From an uncultured Verrucomicrobiota bacterium (lineage in GTDB: Bacteria; Verrucomicrobiota; Verrucomicrobiia; Limisphaerales; UBA9464), in assembly GCA_903864375.1 (NCBI GenBank), contig CAIPFS010000118.1:1-5599 (forward strand): a stretch of DNA of 5,599 nt, read 5' to 3'. Shown piece after piece: positions 1 to 5,599 of the stretch. Made by a program: the position numbers and the translations under genes. The notes beneath the pieces were generated by a model. That model was not told where the DNA came from. It made no database searches and saw only the letters and a program-made list of their open reading frames with translations. Positions within the stretch are counted from its first letter, which is position 1. Each line of letters begins with the position of its first letter.

Positions 1-647
1 GACTCGTGTTGCCAAATTTCACGCGATCCACACCCGGACCGTTCCTCTCCACCTTTCAAATGGTGTTTCTGTCCCTTATGTCGGTATCCGTCTATGCCGC
101 CTTTCTCTTTGTCCAGAATCGCCGGCACCGGGGCTTTTTTATCATGCCGGAGGAACCTGTCACCGATGCCGTGCCGCCCCGGTTTCGGTCGCGACCAACC
201 CTGTATCACGGTTCCATGTTACTGGCTTATGGCATCCCGCTGGTCCTTCTCGCCAAGCAAATGGCGGTTCCGCTCGATGCCATGGTCCTGAAACTGGGCG
301 CCCCCAAAGGTCTCAGCGGGCTGTTGATGGCCGTGCTGGTGCTGACGCCGGAATCGATTGCGGCGATTCGTGCCGCACTGTCGAACCGGCTTCAACGGTC
401 AGTGAATGTCCTCCTGGGGTCGGTGCTTGCCTCCATTGGACTGACCATTCCGCTGGTGATCGCGGTCACCCTGCTGACCGGGCGTTCCCTCGTTCTCGGC
501 CTGGATCCATCGGAAACCGTGATGCTGCTGCTCACCCTGGTCACCAGCATGCTGACGTTTTCACTCCCAAGAACCAACGTGCTTCCCGGATGTGTCCATC
601 TCCTCCTCTTTGCCGCCTACCTCATGCTCCTGTTTGACCAGGCTTGA
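1..647 (+). CDS. chaA: Ca2+(Na+)/H+ antiporter, ChaA type (5' partial)
   Basis: C-terminal part of an inner-membrane cation/proton antiporter of the CaCA superfamily, which exports Ca2+ or Na+ in exchange for protons. The frame is open to the left edge (first full codon at base 3). The GTG at base 6 is unlikely to be the start, because the sequence there (LPNFTRSTPGP) resembles the middle of ChaA proteins, which are about 360 residues long. Numbering from base 6, hydrophobic segments lie at about 18-37, 68-88, 103-123, 134-158, 170-187 and 197-210. Family features seen are LVLTPES (112-118), with a membrane acidic residue E116, followed by NVLLGSVLASIGLTIP (134-149), which together look like the second alpha-repeat of CaCA exchangers, and the ending RTNVLPG...HLLLFAAYLMLLFD. 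The family is clear; the transported ion cannot be told from sequence. The stop TGA is at 645-647. No U-rich terminator hairpin follows; the inverted-repeat element begins 13 bases downstream. Confidence 0.9.
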   Translation, partial: LVLPNFTRSTPGPFLSTFQMVFLSLMSVSVYAAFLFVQNRRHRGFFIMPEEPVTDAVPPRFRSRPTLYHGSMLLAYGIPLVLLAKQMAVPLDAMVLKLGAPKGLSGLLMAVLVLTPESIAAIRAALSNRLQRSVNVLLGSVLASIGLTIPLVIAVTLLTGRSLVLGLDPSETVMLLLTLVTSMLTFSLPRTNVLPGCVHLLLFAAYLMLLFDQA

Positions 648-659
648 TCCGCTTGACGG

Positions 660-774
660 GTGTGGTGATACCGAAATGGCTTGCAGTTTGTTGCGCCTAA
701 AATGCCCCGGGGCGAGGCGCGAGGCGCCGAAAATTCCTCGCGGCAATCGGTGGGTTATTTCGGTATCACGACAC
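660..774. repeat. 115-base intergenic element with 18-base terminal inverted repeats
   Basis: The left arm (660-677, GTGTGGTGATACCGAAAT) and the right arm (757-774, ATTTCGGTATCACGACAC) are reverse complements at 17 of 18 positions, separated by 79 bases. The interior is GC-rich and has further self-complementarity: a perfect palindrome GCCCCGGGGC at 704-713, a GGCGC/GCGCC hairpin at 716-728, and CGCGAGG (718-724) against CCTCGCG (736-742). These inner pairings partly exclude each other. No ORF of note lies inside, and I see no obvious target-site duplication. It fills most of the gap between chaA and the zinc-ribbon gene. It could be a REP- or MITE-like repeat, a structured RNA, or a large hairpin acting on transcript ends; it lacks the U-tract of a classical terminator. 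The inverted repeat itself is certain, but its class is inferred. Confidence 0.75.
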
Positions 775-808
775 TAGACCGCGAGCGACGGTTGAGTCAC
801 GTTCCTGC

Positions 809-812
809 GGAG
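809..812 (+). promoter_or_regulatory. Shine-Dalgarno site of the zinc-ribbon gene
   Basis: GGAG lies 7 bases before the ATG at 820. It is the clearest ribosome binding site in the window and fixes this start. Confidence 0.7.
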
Positions 813-819
813 TTCCATC

Positions 820-1065
820 ATGCCAGTCTACGAATATGAGTTGTGTGACGGTGGCTGTGCCGCCTGCGGCGGACGGTTCACCCTCCGGCGTCCGCTCTCG
901 GCACCGGCTCTGACTGCCTGTCCTGCCTGCAAAAAACCGATCCGGAAGATCATCTCCGGGTTTTCGACGCCCTCCCTGATGAAGCCACTGTCGATCACCG
1001 ATGCAAAAAAGGCGGGATTCACAGTCTTGAAACGGGTTGAAAAAGGGGAATACGAACGGCAGTAG
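820..1065 (+). CDS. FmdB-type zinc-ribbon protein
   Basis: An 81-residue cytoplasmic protein of the FmdB family, named after a putative regulator of formamidase expression; most members have no known function. The opening MPVYEYE matches the family's typical MPxYEY start, and GGRF and CPAC follow as expected. Likely zinc ligands are C13 and C16 (CAAC) with C34 and C37 (CPAC). An extra C9 gives the first knuckle the form CxxxCxxC, slightly longer than the usual CxxC. The tail (63-81) is basic and polar and lies outside the ribbon. The start is supported by a GGAG site 7 bases upstream. The gene stands between the inverted-repeat element and the coiled-coil gene, 48 bases before the latter. Family membership is well supported, but neither a regulatory role nor a formamidase link can be inferred here. 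Confidence 0.85.
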   Translation: MPVYEYELCDGGCAACGGRFTLRRPLSAPALTACPACKKPIRKIISGFSTPSLMKPLSITDAKKAGFTVLKRVEKGEYERQ

Positions 1066-1101
1066 CGCCCGTTTTCGACTTTCCCCTCAGCCGTGCCGGG
1101 C

Positions 1102-1107
1102 TAGCTT
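1102..1107 (+). promoter_or_regulatory. Possible -10 hexamer for a leaderless transcript
   Basis: TAGCTT fits the TANNNT pattern of a sigma-70-type -10 box and ends 6 bases before the GTG at 1114, so transcription could begin at the start codon. No Shine-Dalgarno sequence precedes that GTG, which is consistent with this reading. There is no convincing -35 box at normal spacing (TTCGAC at 1074-1079 is 22 bases away), so this is weak. The same bases contain the in-frame TAG that rules out an earlier start. Confidence 0.25.
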
Positions 1108-1113
1108 TCCCCT

Positions 1114-3063
1114 GTGAGTGCCCTCCCCGCCCTCGAATCGACGCTTCGTCGGACCGACCTCCGGCGCCGCTTGGTTCGAGCGTGGAACGGGGTCTGGTGG
1201 GGGGCCCTGGCGGGCGCAGCCCTGGCAACCGTCGGTGTTGGACTCTGGAAACTCGCGTCCCAACCGCCCTCGTTGATCCCATGGCTCTGGATGACGGCGG
1301 CCATCGCCCCGTTAGCGGGCGCCGTCAGCTTTGGCTGGCGGCGGTCCAGCCGGTGGATCACCGCCCGGTGGCTGGATGAAAAGCACGGACTTCAACAGCG
1401 TCTGTCCACCGCCCTCGACCTGTCGGAGCGGGCGACCGCCCGGGGCATTCCCACGGGGGACTGGTACCCATTGGTTGTCCGGGATGCCGAGGCGGCGGTG
1501 TCGCAGATTCGTCTACCCCAGCTGCTTCCGTTCGGGATCCCCTCCATCGTCTCCTGGGCGGCGGGTGCCTGGTTGCTCGTGCTGGCGCTTTCATTTGTCC
1601 CCCCCTATCAAACCCAGGCACAGCGGCAGGTCAGGAAGGACTCCCACCTGATCCAGGAGGCGGGCAAGGAACTGGCGGGGCTCGTGAAGCGGCAACAGGA
1701 GCAGCGACCGCCGGTCATGGAGGCGCCCCGACGGGTCCTGGCTGAGACCGGGGAGTTGGCCACACGCCTGAGCACCGCCAAACTGACCCGGGAAGAGGCG
1801 CTGAAGGATTTGGCCAAAGTCACGGACGATGTGAATCGCGAGGCGGCTGCGCTTCAACGCAGCCCGGCACTCAAGAAAATGGCTGAGGCGGCCCGATCCG
1901 GCGACAAGGGGTCGGAGGCGGGAGGCTCCACCGAACAGAAAAAAATGGAGGAGCTGAGCCAGAAACTGGGAGAAATGGCCTCCAAACCAGACGCCATCCA
2001 GGGCCTGAAGAAGGACATGGAAAAACTTCAGGAAGCCGCCAAGGGTCTCTCCGGAGATAACACACCTGCCGCCGCTGAACAGCGGGAAAAACTGGCGCAG
2101 CAAGCAAGTCAACTGGCCCAAAAGGCGGCCGCGATGGGGGCACCGATGCCGAGTCTTGAAGCCGCCGCCCAGGCATTGAGTGCCGCCCAGGTCGAAAACT
2201 TCCTCAAAAATATGAAGTCGGCCGACATCGACCTGAATAAGATGGCCGCCCTGTCGCAGGCCCTTGCGGAAATGAAAAAGCAGGCCTCCGAAACGGTGGG
2301 CAAGGATCTCGCCGAACAGCTCAAGAACGGTCAGGTGGAAGCCGCCGTCCGGTCATTGGAGGCCATTCGCAAAGAGTTGTCCCAGGGTCGGATGACACCC
2401 CAGCATGCCGCTGAACTTTCCAAGGCCCTTTCACCTTCCAAACCCTACGGCAAGGTCCCCGAGAAGTTGCAAAAGGCCCTGGATCAGATGAAAGAGGGTA
2501 AACCGGGGGACGGCGACAAATCGCTGGCGGAAGCTCAAAAGGAGTTGAAGGACTTGATGAATCAGCTGGCGGATGCTCAGGCCATGGAGGCAGCCATGGC
2601 CAGCCTGCAACAGGCCCAGGCTTCCATTGGCAACGGGACGCTCTGGTCGGAAAGCGCCCGGCCTGGCGGGAATCCAGGCTCGGGAACCAAGGGAGCCAAG
2701 GGCGGTAAAGGGGTCGGCACATGGGCCTCCTCCAGCGCCTGGAGCCTGCCCGATCAAATCGACGACCTCTGGGATAATTCCGGGTCCAAGCGCCCGGATC
2801 AGGCCGGAAAAGGCCAGACGGACCGCGACTCCAACCTGCCGCAGGGGCTGGTGCCCACCAAGATCAAGGGCGAAATGCAGCCGGGAGGAGCCATGCCGTC
2901 CGTCACCATCAAGGGGCTGAGTCTGAGGGGAACCAGCAAGGTTTCGTATTCAGAGGCCGTTGCAGCGGCCCAGGTGGATGCCCAGACGGCCCTGAGTCAG
3001 GACCAGGTTCCCAAGGCCTATCAAAACTCGGTCCGGGACTATTTCGACGACTTCAAGAAATAG
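1114..3063 (+). CDS. Membrane-anchored coiled-coil protein, DUF4175-like architecture
   Basis: A 649-residue protein of unknown function. An Arg-rich N-terminus (12-23) is followed by membrane segments at about 27-47 and 54-74, a conserved-looking WLDEKHGLQQRLSTALDL stretch (86-103), and a third segment at about 143-162. Residues 168-505 are Ala/Gln/Lys/Glu-rich and predicted helical or coiled coil, broken by Gly/Pro turns near 262-272, 311-320 and 440-470. A Gly/Lys/Ser linker (515-545) leads to a C-terminal domain (575-649) with TKIKGEMQPGGAMPSVTIKG and the ending VPKAYQNSVRDYFDDFKK. The protein has no cysteine and no catalytic motif. The layout resembles DUF4175-like envelope proteins, often found near MoxR ATPase and VWA-domain genes; none is visible here. 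GTG 1114 is the first possible start after the in-frame TAG at 1102-1104. A role in envelope structure or in scaffolding is inference. That the gene is real is very likely, given the long open frame with consistent protein character. Confidence 0.85.
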   Translation: MSALPALESTLRRTDLRRRLVRAWNGVWWGALAGAALATVGVGLWKLASQPPSLIPWLWMTAAIAPLAGAVSFGWRRSSRWITARWLDEKHGLQQRLSTALDLSERATARGIPTGDWYPLVVRDAEAAVSQIRLPQLLPFGIPSIVSWAAGAWLLVLALSFVPPYQTQAQRQVRKDSHLIQEAGKELAGLVKRQQEQRPPVMEAPRRVLAETGELATRLSTAKLTREEALKDLAKVTDDVNREAAALQRSPALKKMAEAARSGDKGSEAGGSTEQKKMEELSQKLGEMASKPDAIQGLKKDMEKLQEAAKGLSGDNTPAAAEQREKLAQQASQLAQKAAAMGAPMPSLEAAAQALSAAQVENFLKNMKSADIDLNKMAALSQALAEMKKQASETVGKDLAEQLKNGQVEAAVRSLEAIRKELSQGRMTPQHAAELSKALSPSKPYGKVPEKLQKALDQMKEGKPGDGDKSLAEAQKELKDLMNQLADAQAMEAAMASLQQAQASIGNGTLWSESARPGGNPGSGTKGAKGGKGVGTWASSSAWSLPDQIDDLWDNSGSKRPDQAGKGQTDRDSNLPQGLVPTKIKGEMQPGGAMPSVTIKGLSLRGTSKVSYSEAVAAAQVDAQTALSQDQVPKAYQNSVRDYFDDFKK

Positions 3064-3114
3064 GGCTGCGTCTCCGGCTTGCTCGCCGCTCCATTTAGGG
3101 CAGTTTCGGCGCTC

Positions 3115-4206
3115 ATGGCTGAACTCACGCAGGAACAGGTGCTCACCGCCCTTCGCACGGTCAGGTATCCGGGCTATAGCCGGGATATTGTCTCCTTTGG
3201 TCTTATCAAGGAGGTTCAAATTGAGGGATCCGCCGTCGGTGTCCTGATTGAATTGACCACTCCCAATCGGGAATTGGGTGAGAAAATAGCTGATTCCGCC
3301 CGGCTGGCGCTGCGCGATCAGTTGCCGGGATTGACCGATGCCCATGTCCAGTTGCGTGTCCCCGTCGGCCAGCCAGCAACGGCTACCCCGTCGGGAAATC
3401 CGCCTGCATCTGTCTCTGGCGTGAAACGTTGGATCGCCGTCGCCTCCGGCAAGGGAGGGGTCGGAAAATCCACCTGTGCCGTCAACCTGGCCTGTGCCCT
3501 GGCTCAGACCGGGGCCCGGGTCGGCCTCCTGGACGCCGATATTTATGGTCCCAGCATTCCGCTGATGATGGGCCAGAACGAACGACCGACGCTCACCGAG
3601 GACGAACGACTGGTTCCACCGGTCGCCCACGGGGTCCGCTTGATGAGCATCGGGTTCCTGATCGGGGAGGATCAACCCGTCATCTGGCGTGGACCGATGA
3701 TTCAAAAGACGATCCAACAATTCGTTCATCAGGTGGCCTGGGGCGAACTGGACTATCTCCTGATTGATTTGCCGCCGGGAACTGGCGACGCACAGCTCTC
3801 CCTGTGCCAGACCGTGCCGCTCGACGGAGGGGTGATCGTCTCCACCCCTCAGGCGGCTTCCATCGGGGTCGTTCGCAAAGGAATGGCCATGTTCGAGAAG
3901 GTCAACGTCCCCCTCCTCGGTCTAATCGAAAACATGAGCGGATTTGTAACAGCCGACGGCAGTCGGGTCGATATCTTCGGACACGGCGGAGCCCGCGACG
4001 AGGCGCGTCGAAAGGGCATTCCCTTCCTCGGTGAGGTTCCCCTTCACCCGGCCATTCGGGAAGGCGGTGACGCCGGAAAACCCGTGGTGGTGGCGTCGCC
4101 GGAAAGTGATGCCGGCCAGGCCTTCCGAAAAATCGCCGCGGCCCTGGAGGAAATCCTTCGCTCCCATCCGGTTCGCAATCCGGCCGGCAACCCAACGTCG
4201 AAATAA
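3115..4206 (+). CDS. mrp: Mrp/ApbC-family P-loop ATPase with N-terminal MIP18 domain
   Basis: A 363-residue cytoplasmic ATPase of the Mrp/NBP35 family (MinD/ParA superclass), whose studied members carry or transfer iron-sulfur clusters. Residues 1-80 form a MIP18/DUF59 domain (EQVLTALRTVRYPGYSRDIVSFGLIKEV). A Pro/Ala/Ser-rich linker (about 83-102) leads to the ATPase: deviant Walker A GKGGVGKST (112-120), switch DADIYGPS (140-147), Walker B LLIDLPPGTGD (215-225), and the Mrp hallmarks PVIWRGPMIQK, STPQAAS, ENMSGF and DIFGHGGA. Length is normal for the family. The CxxC that usually follows ENMSxF is missing: the residues are VTADG (278-282), so classical Cys-based cluster binding is not evident. 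ATG 3115 is preferred over the in-frame TTG at 3079, because MAELTQEQVL is the typical family start and the 12 extra residues look unrelated. No clear ribosome binding site is seen. The gene follows the coiled-coil gene by 51 bases and may be read from its transcript. Confidence 0.93.
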   Translation: MAELTQEQVLTALRTVRYPGYSRDIVSFGLIKEVQIEGSAVGVLIELTTPNRELGEKIADSARLALRDQLPGLTDAHVQLRVPVGQPATATPSGNPPASVSGVKRWIAVASGKGGVGKSTCAVNLACALAQTGARVGLLDADIYGPSIPLMMGQNERPTLTEDERLVPPVAHGVRLMSIGFLIGEDQPVIWRGPMIQKTIQQFVHQVAWGELDYLLIDLPPGTGDAQLSLCQTVPLDGGVIVSTPQAASIGVVRKGMAMFEKVNVPLLGLIENMSGFVTADGSRVDIFGHGGARDEARRKGIPFLGEVPLHPAIREGGDAGKPVVVASPESDAGQAFRKIAAALEEILRSHPVRNPAGNPTSK

Positions 4207-4323
4207 CGGACCCCATCGCAACAGGTTTCGTTGCTTCATCGTCCAGAGACGTGGCGTCGGCTGCCCGGATCGGTTTTGGGGAACTTCGACAAGAACCAAA
4301 CCATCCCCGGAACGCACGATTCT

Positions 4324-4352
4324 TTGACGGAGAGGCTTAAAAGAGCTATTCG
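4324..4352 (+). promoter_or_regulatory. Candidate sigma-70-type promoter before the exported-protein gene
   Basis: TTGACG (4324-4329) matches the -35 consensus at five of six positions. It is followed by an ideal 17-base spacer and TATTCG (4347-4352), a partial -10 match. The -10 ends 6 bases before the ATG at 4359, which would place the transcript start at or next to the start codon and give a leaderless mRNA. The rest of the 152-base gap (4207-4358) shows only a 5-base stem, GCAAC/GTTGC (4218-4234), without a U-tract, so no terminator for mrp is called. Confidence 0.4.
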
Positions 4353-4358
4353 AAACCC

Positions 4359-5483
4359 ATGAAGTCTGCAACTCCCGTCTCTGGCGGTCTCCGGGGCAGC
4401 TTCCGGTGCGTCGGTGGTCTTTTCTGCCTGCTTTCCGGCCTCGGCCTCGCAGCTTCGGAGCCGGCCAACATCAGCACCGCCTCCCCGACACCGGCGCCTC
4501 CAAAAGCCGTCGGCGACAAAGCCGGAACGGAATCCAAAGCGTCGACGCCCGATCCGAATGCCTCGGGTCCGCTCGAATGGTCGGGACGGGACCTGTTGGA
4601 CCACAATAGCTGGTGGGACACCTCTTCCGAGCTTTCGCGTCCCAACTCAGGCATTCCGGCCGCCCCTTCCATCGATTACGCGACTCAAAAACGCCTCTGG
4701 GAGCAGATCGACCGCCGCCGGCACTGGATGTTCGGAGAATCCGATCCGTCAACGGCATTCGGGCCGTCCACACCGACCTTCGACGGTGCCCGGTTCGATC
4801 CCACCACTTCCCTTCCGCGGTCCGTTCTCCAAAAAAAGGCGATGGAAGAGATCTTTCATCCCGGTGCAAAGAAGGATCGGCGGGGAGATTCTGCTGGAAT
4901 CTTTTCAGACGAATCAGGGGATGGCGGTGGCCATCGAGGGTTCCTTGACACGGCGCCCGCCAAGGGTGATCGGGGGGACCGCGCCCGGTCGGATGGATGG
5001 TCGTTGCGGAACGCCACCGATGCCGGATCGTTTCTCGATTGGGACAGCCGATCCAGAGGGGCCTCCTCGGACATGACCGGAGACCCGGGGCTGGGTGCTT
5101 CCGCACAAAGCGCCCGTGAAAACCGGGATCGCGTCAATCGGTTTGATGAAATGTTTGGGGCCTCCGGGCTGGCCAATGGCGGATCCTCATCGGATCCGGC
5201 GCTCCGGGGTGGAGTCGGTAATAATGGGTCACAGAGCCGGCGTGACCGACTGGAGCAATTGTTTGACCACGTGGATTCCGTGTTGCCCACCAGCCAGCGT
5301 CCCTTGATTGCAGGTCCCGATGTCATCCTGGGTCGGGCACAACGGAATGAATTGTTCGGGGATGGTTCCGGAAACACGGGAACGCCCGTTCGAAGGTCCC
5401 GTTCATCCGAAGAAGCCATCCGACGACCTGTTTTTCAGCCACAACCCGGAGAATTGCCATTGCCGAAGCCGAATGGCCTCTAG
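4359..5483 (+). CDS. Exported low-complexity protein of unknown function
   Basis: A 374-residue protein that matches no family I recognise. The N-terminus looks like a Sec signal peptide: basic residues to R16, a hydrophobic core at 18-31 (VGGLFCLLSGLGLA), and likely cleavage near AAS-EPA (31-36). C23 is not in a proper lipobox, so a lipoprotein is unlikely. Residues 34-70 are a Pro/Ala/Thr/Ser-rich spacer. A more ordered Trp-rich part follows at 72-126 (LEWSGRDLLDHNSWWD; IDYATQKRLWEQIDRRRHWMFGESDP). The remainder is Gly/Ser/Asp/Arg-rich and probably disordered, punctuated by a short motif ending in a hydrophobic residue plus Phe: MEEIF (162-166), RFDEMFG (261-267), RLEQLFD (297-303) and RNELFG (329-334). 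The C-terminus is Pro-rich. No catalytic motif is visible. The ATG lacks a ribosome binding site but has a candidate promoter just upstream. The next exported-protein gene starts 15 bases after the stop. A role as a periplasmic or surface scaffold is only a guess. Confidence 0.75.
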   Translation: MKSATPVSGGLRGSFRCVGGLFCLLSGLGLAASEPANISTASPTPAPPKAVGDKAGTESKASTPDPNASGPLEWSGRDLLDHNSWWDTSSELSRPNSGIPAAPSIDYATQKRLWEQIDRRRHWMFGESDPSTAFGPSTPTFDGARFDPTTSLPRSVLQKKAMEEIFHPGAKKDRRGDSAGIFSDESGDGGGHRGFLDTAPAKGDRGDRARSDGWSLRNATDAGSFLDWDSRSRGASSDMTGDPGLGASAQSARENRDRVNRFDEMFGASGLANGGSSSDPALRGGVGNNGSQSRRDRLEQLFDHVDSVLPTSQRPLIAGPDVILGRAQRNELFGDGSGNTGTPVRRSRSSEEAIRRPVFQPQPGELPLPKPNGL

Positions 5484-5488
5484 ATTCT

Positions 5489-5493
5489 GAAGG
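5489..5493 (+). promoter_or_regulatory. Probable ribosome binding site of the last gene
   Basis: GAAGG lies 5 bases before the ATG at 5499 in the short gap after the preceding stop. It is a partial match to the anti-Shine-Dalgarno sequence and supports this start and translational coupling. Confidence 0.4.
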
Positions 5494-5498
5494 CGCGC

Positions 5499-5599
5499 AT
5501 GCGACGCCTCCTGCCCTTCATCCTTTCCCTCGGCTGGCTTTTCCTCGCGTCAGCGTCCGACCCGCAGATCATCAAGGTGCTGCCCCACCTGCTCGACTC
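5499..5599 (+). CDS. Exported protein, N-terminal fragment (3' partial)
   Basis: An open frame of 33 full codons running off the right edge. It begins MRRLLPFILSLGWLFLASAS and continues DPQIIKVLPHLLD. The start has the shape of a Sec signal peptide: two arginines, a hydrophobic core at 4-17, and small residues A17-S18-A19-S20 before D21 for signal peptidase I cleavage. No lipobox is present. The frame is not in the ORFs above, begins 15 bases after the preceding stop, and has a GAAGG site 5 bases upstream, so it is probably the second gene of an operon with the low-complexity exported protein. Too little is present to name a family; KVLPHLLD may be the start of a helical domain. Confidence 0.65.
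   Translation, partial: MRRLLPFILSLGWLFLASASDPQIIKVLPHLLD

Noticed and set aside
6..8. GTG at base 6 as the true start of the antiporter gene
   Set aside because: The frame is open to the left edge and the sequence aligns with the interior of ChaA proteins, so the gene begins outside the window.
1591..2121. 176-codon open frame on the - strand within the coiled-coil gene
   Set aside because: It mirrors the Lys/Glu/Gln/Ala-rich coding strand, giving Phe/Leu/Gly-rich low-complexity sequence. It is a shadow frame.
3079..3114. Upstream TTG start for mrp, adding 12 residues
   Set aside because: The added residues do not resemble Mrp N-termini, whereas ATG 3115 gives a typical MIP18-domain start.
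2950..3729. 259-codon open frame on the - strand, opposite the end of the coiled-coil gene and the first half of mrp
   Set aside because: It lies antisense to two well-supported genes, has no recognisable domain and no ribosome binding site that I could see. Long antisense frames are expected in GC-rich coding sequence.
4218..4234. GCAAC/GTTGC hairpin after mrp as a terminator
   Set aside because: The stem is only 5 base pairs with a 7-base loop and no following U-tract, so it is not convincing.
4414..5076. 220-codon + strand frame overlapping the exported protein gene
   Set aside because: It is Arg/Pro/Ser-rich with no signal peptide or domain, while the competing frame has a signal peptide and a downstream operon partner.

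Overview
The window comes from a GC-rich bacterial chromosome and holds six genes, all on the + strand. The gene families are generic, but three things suggest a Verrucomicrobiota-type or related PVC-group bacterium: the large membrane-anchored coiled-coil protein, the low-complexity secreted proteins that match no common family, and the weak use of Shine-Dalgarno sites. The assignment rests on family impressions and could not be tested here. Nothing looks like a phage, integrase, CRISPR array or defence system; this is ordinary chromosomal territory.

Layout. (1) Bases 1-647: the C-terminal part of a ChaA-type Ca2+(Na+)/H+ antiporter, cut by the left edge. (2) Bases 648-819: a 172-base gap almost filled by a compact element (660-774) bounded by 18-base inverted repeats with one mismatch. 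It looks like a REP/MITE-like or structured intergenic repeat. (3) Bases 820-1065: an 81-residue FmdB-type zinc-ribbon protein with a good ribosome binding site. (4) Bases 1114-3063: a 649-residue protein with three N-terminal membrane segments, a long Ala/Lys/Gln/Glu-rich helical region and a compact C-terminal domain. (5) Bases 3115-4206: an Mrp/ApbC-family P-loop ATPase with an N-terminal MIP18 (DUF59) domain, lacking the C-terminal CxxC of the classical iron-sulfur carriers. (6) Bases 4207-4358: a 152-base gap with a possible promoter just before the next start. (7) Bases 4359-5483: an uncharacterised exported, low-complexity protein. (8) Bases 5499-5599: the first 33 codons of another exported protein, cut by the right edge.

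How the genes relate. The coiled-coil gene and mrp are 51 bases apart and the two exported-protein genes 15 bases apart, so each pair could be co-transcribed. There is no strong functional theme: cation transport, a zinc ribbon, an envelope coiled-coil protein, Fe-S or P-loop ATPase work and two exported proteins. The points most worth following are the inverted-repeat element, the cysteine-less Mrp, the repeated short motif in the exported protein, and -10-like hexamers placed exactly 6 bases before two start codons that lack ribosome binding sites, which would fit leaderless mRNAs.
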